Assembly (NCBI GenBank): GCA_030147855.1
Contig: JASBUO010000086.1
Location: 1 to 33,034, forward strand
Source of the DNA: Gammaproteobacteria bacterium
GTDB lineage: Bacteria; Pseudomonadota; Gammaproteobacteria; Legionellales; Legionellaceae
DNA length: 33,034 nt
Reading direction: 5' to 3'
Of the stretch, positions 25,164 through 33,034 are shown in pieces (the stretch's first letter is position 1; each line of letters opens with the position of its first letter). The notes beneath the pieces are model-generated. The model worked only from the letters and a program-made list of their open reading frames with translations, did no database searches and was not told the DNA's origin. Made by a program: the position numbers and the translations under genes.

Positions 25164-25841
25164 ATGACACTACCCCCAAGTGATGTATTGGCTGAATGTG
25201 CAGATATTGCAACAACGGGCGAGGCTGCGCGATATCTCGCTGTAAGCGTTGAGGCAATTTTTGTAAAGGAGCGTGTATTAGATCAATTTAGGGGGTTGGT
25301 GCAGAAATTTCATGAGCATGCCGATGCAGTCGAAGCGGGTGAGCGCCTGCAAGAAAATATTTGGGACGGAGATGCACCGGCTACAGAGTATGTGACAGAT
25401 GCTGAGCGCCGTATTGGCGCCGAAGAAGGGCGTGTTGCACCCGTTTCTGAGGCAGCAGATAAAGTGGTAATGGACATTGCATTTGATGAAGAAGGTGCGA
25501 TTGATAGAGGCTACTTGGTAAATAATCAGGCTCCGGATGAAGCGACAGTAAAACGCATGGATGCTTTCTTGCACGGGTGGTTTGCGAAAGAAGGCGTTTT
25601 GTGTCGTAGTCAGCGTATTTATGAAGCAACGGATGCAGGTGAAATAAAAATGGATACAGACGGCCAACCTATGCAGGTTGACTCGTTTGATTTAAAAGAT
25701 AGATTACTTGATGAACAGTTAGGGTTTAAGCAATATGTAAAGTCGCATGCTAAAGGGTTTGAGCTAGAGGCGCTTCAAGTGAAAGCTGCAGGCATACCTA
25801 GCATTGGGCCAGAGCAAGACACAGCCATTGCGCCGGAGTAA
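25164..25841 (+). CDS. Small acidic hypothetical protein
   Basis: Not recognised. The 225-residue protein is acidic, soluble and Ala/Glu/Asp-rich. The middle part (about 85-160) contains VVMDIAFDEEGAIDRGYLVNN and FLHGWFAKEGVLCRSQRIYE, suggesting an ordered domain; the C-terminal end is short and Pro/Glu-containing. A GGAA lies about 9 bp before the ATG, and the gap after fadE is only 20 bp, so it is probably expressed with fadE. It converges on murU with 17 bp between stops. No membrane segment or signal peptide is seen. Function unknown. Confidence 0.7.
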   Translation: MTLPPSDVLAECADIATTGEAARYLAVSVEAIFVKERVLDQFRGLVQKFHEHADAVEAGERLQENIWDGDAPATEYVTDAERRIGAEEGRVAPVSEAADKVVMDIAFDEEGAIDRGYLVNNQAPDEATVKRMDAFLHGWFAKEGVLCRSQRIYEATDAGEIKMDTDGQPMQVDSFDLKDRLLDEQLGFKQYVKSHAKGFELEALQVKAAGIPSIGPEQDTAIAPE

Positions 25842-25858
25842 GAGGATAACGATGGTAA

Positions 25859-26518
25859 CTAACTCGCCGCGAGGCGTGCTTTATTGAGTCGCTCAGGGGT
25901 GCCGGTATCAAACCAGAGCCCTTCATAAAGTTCACCTGTTGCAAGGCCTTTGTCAGCAGCTTCTTTAAGCCAAGGTATTAGTGATACGCGTCCGCGAGGC
26001 TTTCCCTCAAACAACTGTGGATTGTAGCAGGCAATGCCCGAGAATGTCGACGTTGTATTTGTATTACTCAGTTGCTTGTTTTGAGTGAGACCAAAGTCTG
26101 AGATTGCATGCGATTCTGGCGTTTTAATTAGCACCAAATGTGCCAAGCTATCTGCCGGGCATGCCAATGTCGTGAGCGGGTAATCTGTAAAGACATCTGC
26201 ATTGATGGTTAAAAATGGTATATCTCCTAGTTGGGGCAGTAGATTTATGATGGTGCCACCAGTATGAAAACCACCTGGCGGCTCTGGAATATAGATAATA
26301 TCCAAATTGTAGTTTTTTTGACGGATATGCCGTTTAATTTGGTCACCTAAGTAAGCATGATTAATAAACACACGCTCAATTGGACTTTTAGAGAGTTTTT
26401 CAAGGTGATAGTCGATGAGCGCTATGTTATTAATAGTGCACAGTGGCTTAGGGGTTGCATCAGTGAGTGGTCGTAGACGTAAGCCACGACCTGCAGCAAA
26501 TAAAAGTGCTGTATTCAT
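25859..26518 (-). CDS. murU: N-acetylmuramate-1-phosphate uridylyltransferase
   Basis: MurU joins MurNAc-1-phosphate and UTP to UDP-MurNAc in the cell-wall recycling shortcut that bypasses MurA. It is a 219-residue single-domain nucleotidyltransferase with LLFAAGRGLRLRPLTDATPKPL at the N-terminus (G-x-G-x-R-L-R-P-L-T and the catalytic Lys of PKPL), the metal-site segment LTINADVFTDYP and the C-terminal GLWFDTGTPERL. It overlaps amgK by 4 bp, the classical amgK-murU pair, which favours MurU over a general sugar-phosphate nucleotidyltransferase. Confidence 0.93.
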   Translation of the reverse strand: MNTALLFAAGRGLRLRPLTDATPKPLCTINNIALIDYHLEKLSKSPIERVFINHAYLGDQIKRHIRQKNYNLDIIYIPEPPGGFHTGGTIINLLPQLGDIPFLTINADVFTDYPLTTLACPADSLAHLVLIKTPESHAISDFGLTQNKQLSNTNTTSTFSGIACYNPQLFEGKPRGRVSLIPWLKEAADKGLATGELYEGLWFDTGTPERLNKARLAAS

Positions 26519-27516
26519 ATAACTTCCTTTGCATTAAAGGCAGGGCATACCCGCGTTTGCATAAAGTCGTAAAAAGGTGCGAGTGTTTTATTGTCTTCAA
26601 GCACTGGCAGTATATAGTTTAAGGTCAGCGGCAAATCCCTCAGATAGCGCGGCTTACCATCACGTTGGTCGAGTCGGCAGAAAACCCCCAAAATTTTTAA
26701 GTGTCGCTGCAGGCCTGAGAAGTGAAAACCTGCTTCAAACGCATCACGCGACCAGCCATATTGGTTTGGAAGGCCATCATAAAAACGATTCATCCAGTTT
26801 ATTTGTATGTCTTTAGGCCATTCAATGTAGGCATCCTTGAGCAAAGAGACTAAATCATAAGTAAAGGGGCCAAGCATCGCATCTTGGAAATCAAGCACGC
26901 CAATAGTTGAAGCATTGTTAGGTCCAATGAGGGCCAAATTACGTGAGTGATAATCGCCGTGAATAAAGCATTGTGGTTGCTTTTTGATTTGCTCTGTAAT
27001 ATGAGTGAGTGCGTGGTTTAGCATGTTTTCTTCGATATTCGTGAGTGTTATGCCAAGCCAGCGCTCTAAAAACCAGGTGCGGAAGAGTTGTAGTTCATCT
27101 TCCATCATGCGTAGGTCAAATGGTTTAAGTTTAGGTGTGCCTGTGCTGCATTGCTGTATTTTATGCAAGGTATCGAGTGCTTGCTCGTAATGCTTTGAGG
27201 TTTGCTCAGAGGCAATGTCATCTAATAAGAGCACATCACCAAAGTCTTCAAGCAATGCAAAACCTTGTTGTAAATCAAAAGCAATGATTTCGGGGGTTCG
27301 AACACCGGTTGTTGCGAGTGTGTGCGCAATTTCAACAAACGCCGCAAGTCCTTCTTTGTCAGGTGGGGCATCCATGACCACATGGCTTGAAGTATTGTGG
27401 TGGAGTCGGAAGTAGCGCCGAAAACTGGCATCACCCGCAAGGGGTGTGAGTTTAAAGGTGCAACTATCAATCAAACTGTTCAACCATGTGTGAAGTGCGT
27501 TCTGTCGTGTAAGCAT
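26515..27516 (-). CDS. amgK: N-acetylmuramate/N-acetylglucosamine anomeric kinase
   Basis: AmgK phosphorylates MurNAc (and GlcNAc) at the anomeric carbon, feeding MurU. The 333-residue protein has the aminoglycoside-phosphotransferase fold: LTPLAGDASFRRYFRL near the N-terminus, ALLEDFGD, the catalytic loop FIHGDYHSRNL and the metal-binding VLDFQDAMLGP. The ATG is shared with the end of the divergent lptD promoter region, and the stop overlaps murU as ATGA. Together with GlmS it supplies peptidoglycan precursors. This organism should be able to resist fosfomycin to the extent that recycling bypasses MurA; that is inference from other bacteria. Confidence 0.95.
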   Translation of the reverse strand: MLTRQNALHTWLNSLIDSCTFKLTPLAGDASFRRYFRLHHNTSSHVVMDAPPDKEGLAAFVEIAHTLATTGVRTPEIIAFDLQQGFALLEDFGDVLLLDDIASEQTSKHYEQALDTLHKIQQCSTGTPKLKPFDLRMMEDELQLFRTWFLERWLGITLTNIEENMLNHALTHITEQIKKQPQCFIHGDYHSRNLALIGPNNASTIGVLDFQDAMLGPFTYDLVSLLKDAYIEWPKDIQINWMNRFYDGLPNQYGWSRDAFEAGFHFSGLQRHLKILGVFCRLDQRDGKPRYLRDLPLTLNYILPVLEDNKTLAPFYDFMQTRVCPAFNAKEVI

Positions 27517-27585
27517 GATATACTTTTTGCCCTTTCGAACGATGGTATTTTTTGTGCATCATAAGACATTTTTGTGGCGCTGAAC

Positions 27586-30114
27586 ATGGGGAGTGGAGGG
27601 ATATTGCGTTTCGGGACGAAGTTTATCTGGTTCTGCTTAGGAATTGGTCTTGTTTTAACGAGCTTTGCATCGTCAGATAATGTCGATGTGGTGCGTGCCT
27701 GCGTGAAGGTTTCTGATGCACCCTTAAGCATACGTGAGCGTGAAGTCATTGCAGCCTGTTTGGGGTGGCAAGATAATGCGGCATATCCAATGTGTCACGG
27801 TGCTTATCAAAAGCCTTCGGATGTACGTATTTTCCCCAAACGTGATGATCGTTTGCAAATAAATGCGGATGAAGTGTCATTTGTAACGGCTGGGCGCTCG
27901 CAATTGTCCGGGCATGTTGAACTACAACATGCGTCTCGCATTGTTTCTGCAGAAACGGCCTATATTTATCGCCATTCTAAGACACAGCATATTACCGATA
28001 TTGAGCTGCTTGGAAATGTGGTGTATATAGAGCCAGGTCGTTTGATGCGCGCGCGCCGGGTTCAGTTAAACCCGATAGATAAAAGCGGTATAATCAATGA
28101 TGTGCTGTATCGCTTTGAGCACCAGCACGCCCATGCCAGGCTACCTGCATTTGGAAGAGCCGATTTAATTCAGCGGTTTAAAAATCATGATTTGCTACTG
28201 AAAAAAGCTACCTACACTACCTGTTCTCCAAAGGATAATGCATGGGCAATTCGGGCCGACCAAATTTATTTATATGAATCGAAAGGACGTGGTGAAGCCC
28301 GGAACGCTGTATTAGAGTTTCATGATACGCCTGTTGTTTACACGCCTTATTTAACATTTCCTATTTCAAAGGAACGAAAATCAGGTTTTTTGATGCCGAC
28401 ATCTGGTTATTCAAATATTGGTGGAGGAGACTTTTCTTTCCCGTATTACTGGAACATTGCACCGAATTATGATGCGACCATTTTACCGCATGTTTATACG
28501 CGTCGCGGGCTTATGGTTGGGGGTGACACGCGTTTTATGACGGCGCATAGCGAAGGCATTTTGGGAGGAAACTTCTTACCAGGCGATAGAGCTTTTCGAG
28601 AATATATTCAGGTGCACCAAACGAGTTATCCACAACTGAGGGGAGTGTCGGACAACCGCTGGTCTGTTTTTTTTCGCGAAACAACTGCATTTAATGATCG
28701 TCTAAAGCTTGCCATTAATTATCAGAAACTTTCAGATGACTATTTTCTACAAGATTTTAACAATAACATGGCAGTGATGACTGAGAGCCAATTGCTTCAA
28801 GAAGGCAAGCTAACCTATACGGGCGAGCACTGGTTTGCACGTGGAATGGTGCAAGCGTATCAAACCTTAAATCCAATTAACCAAAGTCCGGTTGATAATA
28901 TTTATCAACGATTACCACAAGTACAAGTGCGGGGAGAATATGCCGAATTACCATTGAACCTCCATTTTACGGTACGAGGCCAGTATGATTTATTCCGTTG
29001 GCCTGAAAGACTTGATCCCGACAAACTTGAAGGACCAAGATATCATGTGAACCCTGTATTATCGATTGATTATCGAAAGCCGTGGGGATATATCATTCCT
29101 GAGGCACAATTAGTTGAAAATCGTTATGATTTGAGTTCGGTCAATAATCTGTATAAACCTTCATTTAATCATACGATTCCACGTTATAGTACAGATACAG
29201 GATTAACTTTTGAGCGAGAGGTAAGCTGGCAAAGAGGGCGTTATACACAAACTTTTGAGCCACGCTTATATTATCTATATGTACCGTATCAAAATCAGTC
29301 TAATATTCCAGCATTTGATTCGGCGTATATGATTTTTCGGTATGAGCAATTGTTTCGTCCAAATCGCTTCTCAGGATTTGATAGAATTTCTGATGGCAAT
29401 CAGCTTGCTTATGCATTTAGAACACGCCTGCTTGCTGATGACGACGGTGATGAAAAAATGAGTTTTTCAGTTGGGCAGCTGCGATACTTTTCGGATAGGA
29501 AAGTGCAGTTGTGCTATGCCGTTGATGGTCAGTGCACAGATAATTCAAAGACGCTTGGATATACCTCTCCTATTGCCAAGTCATCTCCGATTGCATCGGT
29601 GATTAGTTATAAGATGACACCGGTTTGGACGGTTAGCGGAAGCTGGTCGTTTGATGTATTTCAAAATGCAACAGACAATGCAGACCTGAGTATGAAATAT
29701 GAGCCAGAGCAAAATCATATTTTTAGGTTTATCTATTCGTACTTGGTCGATGCAAACCTCATTGAATCATTCGATGGTACAGAAGTGTTAGCGGCTGATC
29801 ACCAAGCAACTGTTGCTTTTGCATGGCCTTTGAATGACCATTGGAGCACAGTTGGTGTGTATAGTTACAATATTAGCGAACGTTATGATATGGTGTCTTT
29901 TTTAGGATTACAGTATGAAAGCTGCTGTTGGGCTGTACGCGCATTTGCAGGGCGCGCATTTAATAGTTTAACCTTAGATAGGAATGGTTCACAATATAAC
30001 AATAGTGTTTATATTCAGGTACTATTGAAAGGCTTAGGTTCGGTCTCAAGTAATGATCCTGCAACGACAATTCGTACTTATTTACCAACTTATAAAGATA
30101 TATTTCATCATTAG
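27586..30114 (+). CDS. lptD: LPS-assembly protein LptD
   Basis: Outer-membrane beta-barrel that, with LptE, inserts lipopolysaccharide into the outer leaflet. About 842 residues. A hydrophobic signal peptide (FIWFCLGIGLVLTSFASS) is followed by a Cys-containing linker, the OstA/LptA-like periplasmic jellyroll (LQINADEVSFVTAGRSQLSGHVELQ, about 90-240) and a barrel to the C-terminus. Disulfide-forming cysteines are present: early Cys residues, the TYTTCSPKDNAW cysteine after the jellyroll and the double Cys in YESCCWAVRAFAGR near the end, as in E. coli. The start is uncertain: ATG 27586 has no clear ribosome site, and GTG 27574 and TTG 27604 (close to GGAGGG) are alternatives; the signal peptide survives in all. 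It is divergent from amgK and followed by surA. Confidence 0.95.
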   Translation: MGSGGILRFGTKFIWFCLGIGLVLTSFASSDNVDVVRACVKVSDAPLSIREREVIAACLGWQDNAAYPMCHGAYQKPSDVRIFPKRDDRLQINADEVSFVTAGRSQLSGHVELQHASRIVSAETAYIYRHSKTQHITDIELLGNVVYIEPGRLMRARRVQLNPIDKSGIINDVLYRFEHQHAHARLPAFGRADLIQRFKNHDLLLKKATYTTCSPKDNAWAIRADQIYLYESKGRGEARNAVLEFHDTPVVYTPYLTFPISKERKSGFLMPTSGYSNIGGGDFSFPYYWNIAPNYDATILPHVYTRRGLMVGGDTRFMTAHSEGILGGNFLPGDRAFREYIQVHQTSYPQLRGVSDNRWSVFFRETTAFNDRLKLAINYQKLSDDYFLQDFNNNMAVMTESQLLQEGKLTYTGEHWFARGMVQAYQTLNPINQSPVDNIYQRLPQVQVRGEYAELPLNLHFTVRGQYDLFRWPERLDPDKLEGPRYHVNPVLSIDYRKPWGYIIPEAQLVENRYDLSSVNNLYKPSFNHTIPRYSTDTGLTFEREVSWQRGRYTQTFEPRLYYLYVPYQNQSNIPAFDSAYMIFRYEQLFRPNRFSGFDRISDGNQLAYAFRTRLLADDDGDEKMSFSVGQLRYFSDRKVQLCYAVDGQCTDNSKTLGYTSPIAKSSPIASVISYKMTPVWTVSGSWSFDVFQNATDNADLSMKYEPEQNHIFRFIYSYLVDANLIESFDGTEVLAADHQATVAFAWPLNDHWSTVGVYSYNISERYDMVSFLGLQYESCCWAVRAFAGRAFNSLTLDRNGSQYNNSVYIQVLLKGLGSVSSNDPATTIRTYLPTYKDIFHH

Positions 30115-30141
30115 GATGATGAGAATTAAAGGGGTTTAATT

Positions 30142-31422
30142 ATGAAAAAATGGTTGGGAGTGATGGCGTTCATGTGCTCTTTTGGTGCGATGGCAGAGCA
30201 ACTGGACAGTGTGGTGGCCGTTGTGAATGACGGTGTTGTGACGCAAAGTGAGCTGGATGAACAAGTACAGGTTTGGCGCAAGCAATTACAAGCAAAGCAT
30301 ACACAATTGCCTTCAGAAGATGTGTTGAAGAAACAGGTGCTAAATCGTTTAATTAATGAAACGCTTCAACTGCAAATGGCAGAGCATAGCGGCATCATGA
30401 TTGATAATTCAGAAGTTGACGAAACCATCGCGAAAATTGCAAAAGAGAATCATCTATCGGTTACTGAATTTAGAGAAGCTTTAAAGAAAGAGGGCATATC
30501 ATTTGACGCCTATCGTGAAGATTTGCGAAAAGAGATGGCCATGGCTCGAGTGCAACAACAAGCCGTGGGGCATGATGTAATGATTTCAGCAGAGCAAGTG
30601 GAAGATTATTTAAAAACTTCTAGTGTGCTTGAGAAAGCAGCACAAGGATTTCATGTGCAGCATATTGTGATTCCCTTAGATGATGAACCTACACCTGAGG
30701 CATTACGAGGGGCTGAAAAAAAAGCAGCGAAAATTTTGAAAAGAATCAAAGAAGGTGTAAATTTTGAACAAGTTGCGGTGATGGAGTCGGATGATACCTA
30801 TCTACTCGAGAGTGCCGACCTAGGAGAACGCCACTTGGCTGAATTGCCAGAGGTATTTGCAAAGCGTGTAGTCAACATGAAAGTGGGGGACGTCGCAGGA
30901 CCTTTACGGACAGGCAATGGCCTGCAGCTGATCAAGTTAGTTTCAGTAAGTGTTGCGGATAAGCATCATGAGGTGACGAAGACGCATGTACGTCATATTT
31001 TAATTAAACAAGATGCGAGTACAACCGAAGAGCAAGCACGACGTCGAATTGATAATTTATATGAGCAGTTAAAGTCTGGGAAGTCGTTTGCAGAGTTGGC
31101 CAAGCAATATTCAATGGATTTAGCAAGTGCGGGTACTGGAGGTGATTTGGGATGGGTGACTCCTGAGGAATTGGTGCCTGCATTTGCTGAAGTGATGATA
31201 GGCTTACCACTTAAAGAAGTGAGTCGCCCAATTAAAACAAGTTTCGGCTGGCACTTAATGGAAGTACTTGAGCGAAAAGCAGTAGATGACTCAGATGCTT
31301 ATCAGCGCCAGCAAGTGCGTCAGCTTCTGCATCAGCGAAAGTTTATGGAAGCGGTTGAAGGGTGGCAGCAGCACGTGAGAAGCACCTCTTACGTACATAT
31401 TTTGAAAAAAGAGCTTGCATAA
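30142..31422 (+). CDS. surA: Periplasmic chaperone/peptidyl-prolyl isomerase SurA
   Basis: SurA escorts outer-membrane proteins such as LptD to the BAM complex. The 426-residue protein has a signal peptide (MKKWLGVMAFMCSFGAMA, cleavage before EQ), an N-terminal chaperone domain (about 20-165) and two parvulin domains (about 168-270 and 280-385; HVRHILIKQD, SAGTGGDLGWV and TSFGWHLMEVLER mark the second). A C-terminal helix follows. The first parvulin domain lacks the ...GG-DLGW motif in its canonical form (it reads SADLGERH), as expected for a mainly structural domain. AAAGGGG precedes the ATG, 27 bp after lptD. Its stop overlaps the pdxA start by one base. Confidence 0.96.
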   Translation: MKKWLGVMAFMCSFGAMAEQLDSVVAVVNDGVVTQSELDEQVQVWRKQLQAKHTQLPSEDVLKKQVLNRLINETLQLQMAEHSGIMIDNSEVDETIAKIAKENHLSVTEFREALKKEGISFDAYREDLRKEMAMARVQQQAVGHDVMISAEQVEDYLKTSSVLEKAAQGFHVQHIVIPLDDEPTPEALRGAEKKAAKILKRIKEGVNFEQVAVMESDDTYLLESADLGERHLAELPEVFAKRVVNMKVGDVAGPLRTGNGLQLIKLVSVSVADKHHEVTKTHVRHILIKQDASTTEEQARRRIDNLYEQLKSGKSFAELAKQYSMDLASAGTGGDLGWVTPEELVPAFAEVMIGLPLKEVSRPIKTSFGWHLMEVLERKAVDDSDAYQRQQVRQLLHQRKFMEAVEGWQQHVRSTSYVHILKKELA

Positions 31423-32408
31423 TGCCACTTCTAGTTACCATGGGGGAACCTGCGGGCATTGGTCCTGATGTGTGTCTTGCATTGGCTGGTCACCAAACAC
31501 CTTTGGTTGTTTTGGGAGATAAAGCTTTATTACAAATGCGTGCAGATGCAGTGGGCTTACCGATTACATTGCATGAGTATGCGCCGGGGGTAATGCCTAT
31601 TGTAGCGAAGCACCATTTAACGGTTTTAACATGCCCAGGGCTTGGTAGGGTTGAGGCTGGTGTCTTAGATGTGCAGCATGCGGCTTATGTGATGCATTTA
31701 CTGCATGAAGCTGTAAAACGTTGTTTGTCTGGTGAGTTTAGTGCACTTGTGACAGGGCCTGTGAATAAAAGCATTCTGAATGATGCGGGGTTTGCGTTTA
31801 CAGGACATACAGAATTTTTGGCAACCGCATGTGGCGTACCTGATGTAGTAATGTTACTGGTGAGTGATGCAATGCGTATGGCGCTTGTGACAACACATAT
31901 GCCGCTCAGAGAAGTTGCTTCCTCCATTACACCGTTACGTTTAAGTCAAACAATTCGTATTTTAAATGCGGCATTAAAACGTGATTTTGGTGTTACTTCA
32001 CCCAAAATTGGTGTAGCAGGTTTAAATCCACACGCAGGCGAGTCAGGTCATTTGGGGCGCGAAGAAATTGAAGTAATACAACCAGCGCTTGAGTTATTAC
32101 GTAAAGAAGGTATTCATTTGCGCGGCCCTTTACCTGCAGATACGTTGTTTACACAGCACGGTATGCAGGGCTCGGATGCATTGCTTGCGATGTACCATGA
32201 CCAAGGATTATCGGTTTTAAAATATACAGGTTTTGGGCATGCCGTGAATATCACACTTGGGTTACCAATGATTCGAACCTCGGTTGATCACGGAACAGCA
32301 CTGGATTTGGCAGGGAGTGGGCGCGCAAATGCGGGTAGTTTAATTGCAGCAGTTAATCAAGCAGCACGTATGGTGGCACACCGGGAGTGCTCATATGCCG
32401 AAAGTTAG
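31422..32408 (+). CDS. pdxA: 4-hydroxythreonine-4-phosphate dehydrogenase
   Basis: PdxA oxidises 4-phosphohydroxy-L-threonine in pyridoxal-5'-phosphate synthesis. The 328 residues match E. coli (329). Signatures: MGEPAGIGPDV at the N-terminus, VTGPVNKSILNDAGFAFTGHTEFLA (metal-ligand His), AGLNPHAGESGHLGREE, MYHDQGLSVLKYTGFG and TSVDHGTALDLAG. The start is the ATG overlapping the surA TAA as TAATG; an upstream ATG (31362) inside surA would add an unrelated tail. PLP made here serves, among others, EpmB. The 3' end overlaps folA by 14 bp. Confidence 0.97.
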   Translation: MPLLVTMGEPAGIGPDVCLALAGHQTPLVVLGDKALLQMRADAVGLPITLHEYAPGVMPIVAKHHLTVLTCPGLGRVEAGVLDVQHAAYVMHLLHEAVKRCLSGEFSALVTGPVNKSILNDAGFAFTGHTEFLATACGVPDVVMLLVSDAMRMALVTTHMPLREVASSITPLRLSQTIRILNAALKRDFGVTSPKIGVAGLNPHAGESGHLGREEIEVIQPALELLRKEGIHLRGPLPADTLFTQHGMQGSDALLAMYHDQGLSVLKYTGFGHAVNITLGLPMIRTSVDHGTALDLAGSGRANAGSLIAAVNQAARMVAHRECSYAES

Positions 32409-32907
32409 TTTAATTGTTGCAATAGACGAGCAGGGAGGGATGGGTATTAATAATACTTTACCCTGGCACTTGCCTGCAGATTTTGCACATTTTAAAAAAC
32501 ATACGTTGGGTAAGCCTGTTATTATGGGACGAAAAACATTTGAATCCATTGGACGAGCATTGCCAGGCCGTTTAAACGTGGTGTTAAGTCGAGGTGCGTT
32601 TGCATTTGACGGGATAGAGGTTGTACCGAATTTAGATGCTGCACTTAAGTTAACAGCGGATGTTGTTGAAGTGATGATCATTGGTGGTGTTCGTGTTTTT
32701 CAAGAAGCACTTGAGATTGCCGACACTATTTATTTGACACGTGTACACGGCGTGTTCGATGCGGACGTGTTTTTTCCTAAAATTGATGAGGCGGTGTGGC
32801 AAGAAGAACTGTTAAGCACGTATGAGGCAGATGCCTCAAATGCACACAACTTAAGTTTTTATCGGTATACTCATAAAAAACTGCAAAAAAGCAAAAATAA
32901 TGATTGA
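32395..32907 (+). CDS. folA: Dihydrofolate reductase
   Basis: Reduces dihydrofolate to tetrahydrofolate with NADPH. The 170 residues are normal for bacterial DHFR. The substrate site LPWHLPADFAHFKKHTLGKPVIMGRKTFESIG holds the catalytic acid (Asp29) and the GRKTFESIG NADPH loop; PGRLNVVLSR and VMIIGGVRVFQEAL follow. The ATG at 32395 lies within pdxA. The C-terminal end is basic (KKLQKSKNND). The TGA stop overlaps the -35 of a downstream promoter. It is the last gene of the lptD-surA-pdxA-folA run. Confidence 0.97.
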   Translation: MPKVSLIVAIDEQGGMGINNTLPWHLPADFAHFKKHTLGKPVIMGRKTFESIGRALPGRLNVVLSRGAFAFDGIEVVPNLDAALKLTADVVEVMIIGGVRVFQEALEIADTIYLTRVHGVFDADVFFPKIDEAVWQEELLSTYEADASNAHNLSFYRYTHKKLQKSKNND

Positions 32908-32931
32908 CAGTGCCGTATAAATCCGTAGAAT
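32904..32931 (+). promoter_or_regulatory. Strong sigma-70 promoter, stable-RNA type
   Basis: TTGACA (32904-32909, perfect) is followed by a 16-bp spacer and TAGAAT (32926-32931). Downstream comes a GC-rich discriminator (GCACACCACGC). This is the layout of rRNA and tRNA promoters in gammaproteobacteria. A transcript would start near 32938 and run off the window. Confidence 0.75.
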
Positions 32932-33034
32932 GCACACCACGCTTTGAGGCGAAGTTCATTGGCAAATGAGAAACAAACTGAGTGGGCGTCCTTGATATAA
33001 ATTTGGGAGTCTAACACCGTACAGAAGTACAATG
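32932..33034 (+). other. Leader transcribed off the window edge
   Basis: The last 103 bases contain no convincing open frame or tRNA. Given the promoter, this is probably the 5' leader of an rRNA operon or another stable RNA lying just beyond the end. Confidence 0.4.

Noticed and set aside
30142-32907. Horizontal transfer or island around lptD-surA-pdxA-folA
   Set aside because: Gene order is a widespread gammaproteobacterial arrangement and codon use looks like that of neighbours.

Overview
The window is almost solidly coding and reads as gammaproteobacterial chromosome. It carries efp next to epmB, the lptD-surA-pdxA-folA cluster, a FadE-type acyl-CoA dehydrogenase of about 815 residues and the MurNAc-recycling pair amgK/murU. 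No phage, transposon, CRISPR array or tRNA could be recognised. Among ordinary housekeeping genes sit several proteins that look like intracellular-lifestyle accessory proteins: a Fur-boxed polytopic membrane protein with a Cys/His-rich tail, and several low-complexity, membrane-hairpin proteins. I infer a member or relative of Legionellales (Legionella/Coxiella/Berkiella/Rickettsiella-like), but this cannot be proven without a database search.

Layout. 1-597: 3' part of an open-ended, disordered, Gln/Ser/Pro-rich protein. 606-3048 (minus): phoH-like PIN/ATPase followed by a GMP reductase-like gene. 3176-7845 and on to 9473 (plus): smpB, glmS, a shortened divergent tex, a YciA-type thioesterase and a 543-residue unknown; the last three overlap by 4 bp each and must be co-translated. 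9543-10535 (plus): a divergent P5C-reductase-like protein. 10617-15007 (minus): operon typA-nadK-recN. 15112-15582 (plus): a small conserved unknown. 15506-17449 (minus): the Cys/His-tailed membrane protein. Its divergent promoter region with a RimK-like ATP-grasp gene (17658-18560) contains a good Fur box. 18543-20178: divergent efp and epmB. 20271-22627 (plus): two adjacent related proteins with a membrane hairpin, a shared Pro-x-x-Asp-aromatic-Ser-Leu motif and long hydrophilic tails; the second has a duplicated domain of about 90 residues and a C9 tract. 22696-25841: fadE and a small acidic unknown. 25859-27516 (minus): amgK-murU. 27586-32907 (plus): lptD, surA, pdxA, folA. 32904-33034: a strong stable-RNA-type promoter and leader running off the edge.

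How it fits together. The conserved genes cover cell-envelope supply and assembly (GlmS, AmgK/MurU, LptD, SurA), translation and ribosome rescue (SmpB, EF-P/EpmB, BipA/TypA), cofactors (NadK, PdxA, FolA), DNA repair (RecN) and fatty-acid oxidation (FadE). The most interesting region is 15.5-22.7 kb, where a probable iron-regulated metal-binding membrane protein and a pair of paralogous unknown membrane-hairpin proteins lie close together. My leading hypothesis is that the first is a MavN/IroT-like vacuolar iron transporter and the pair are secreted or membrane effector-like proteins.
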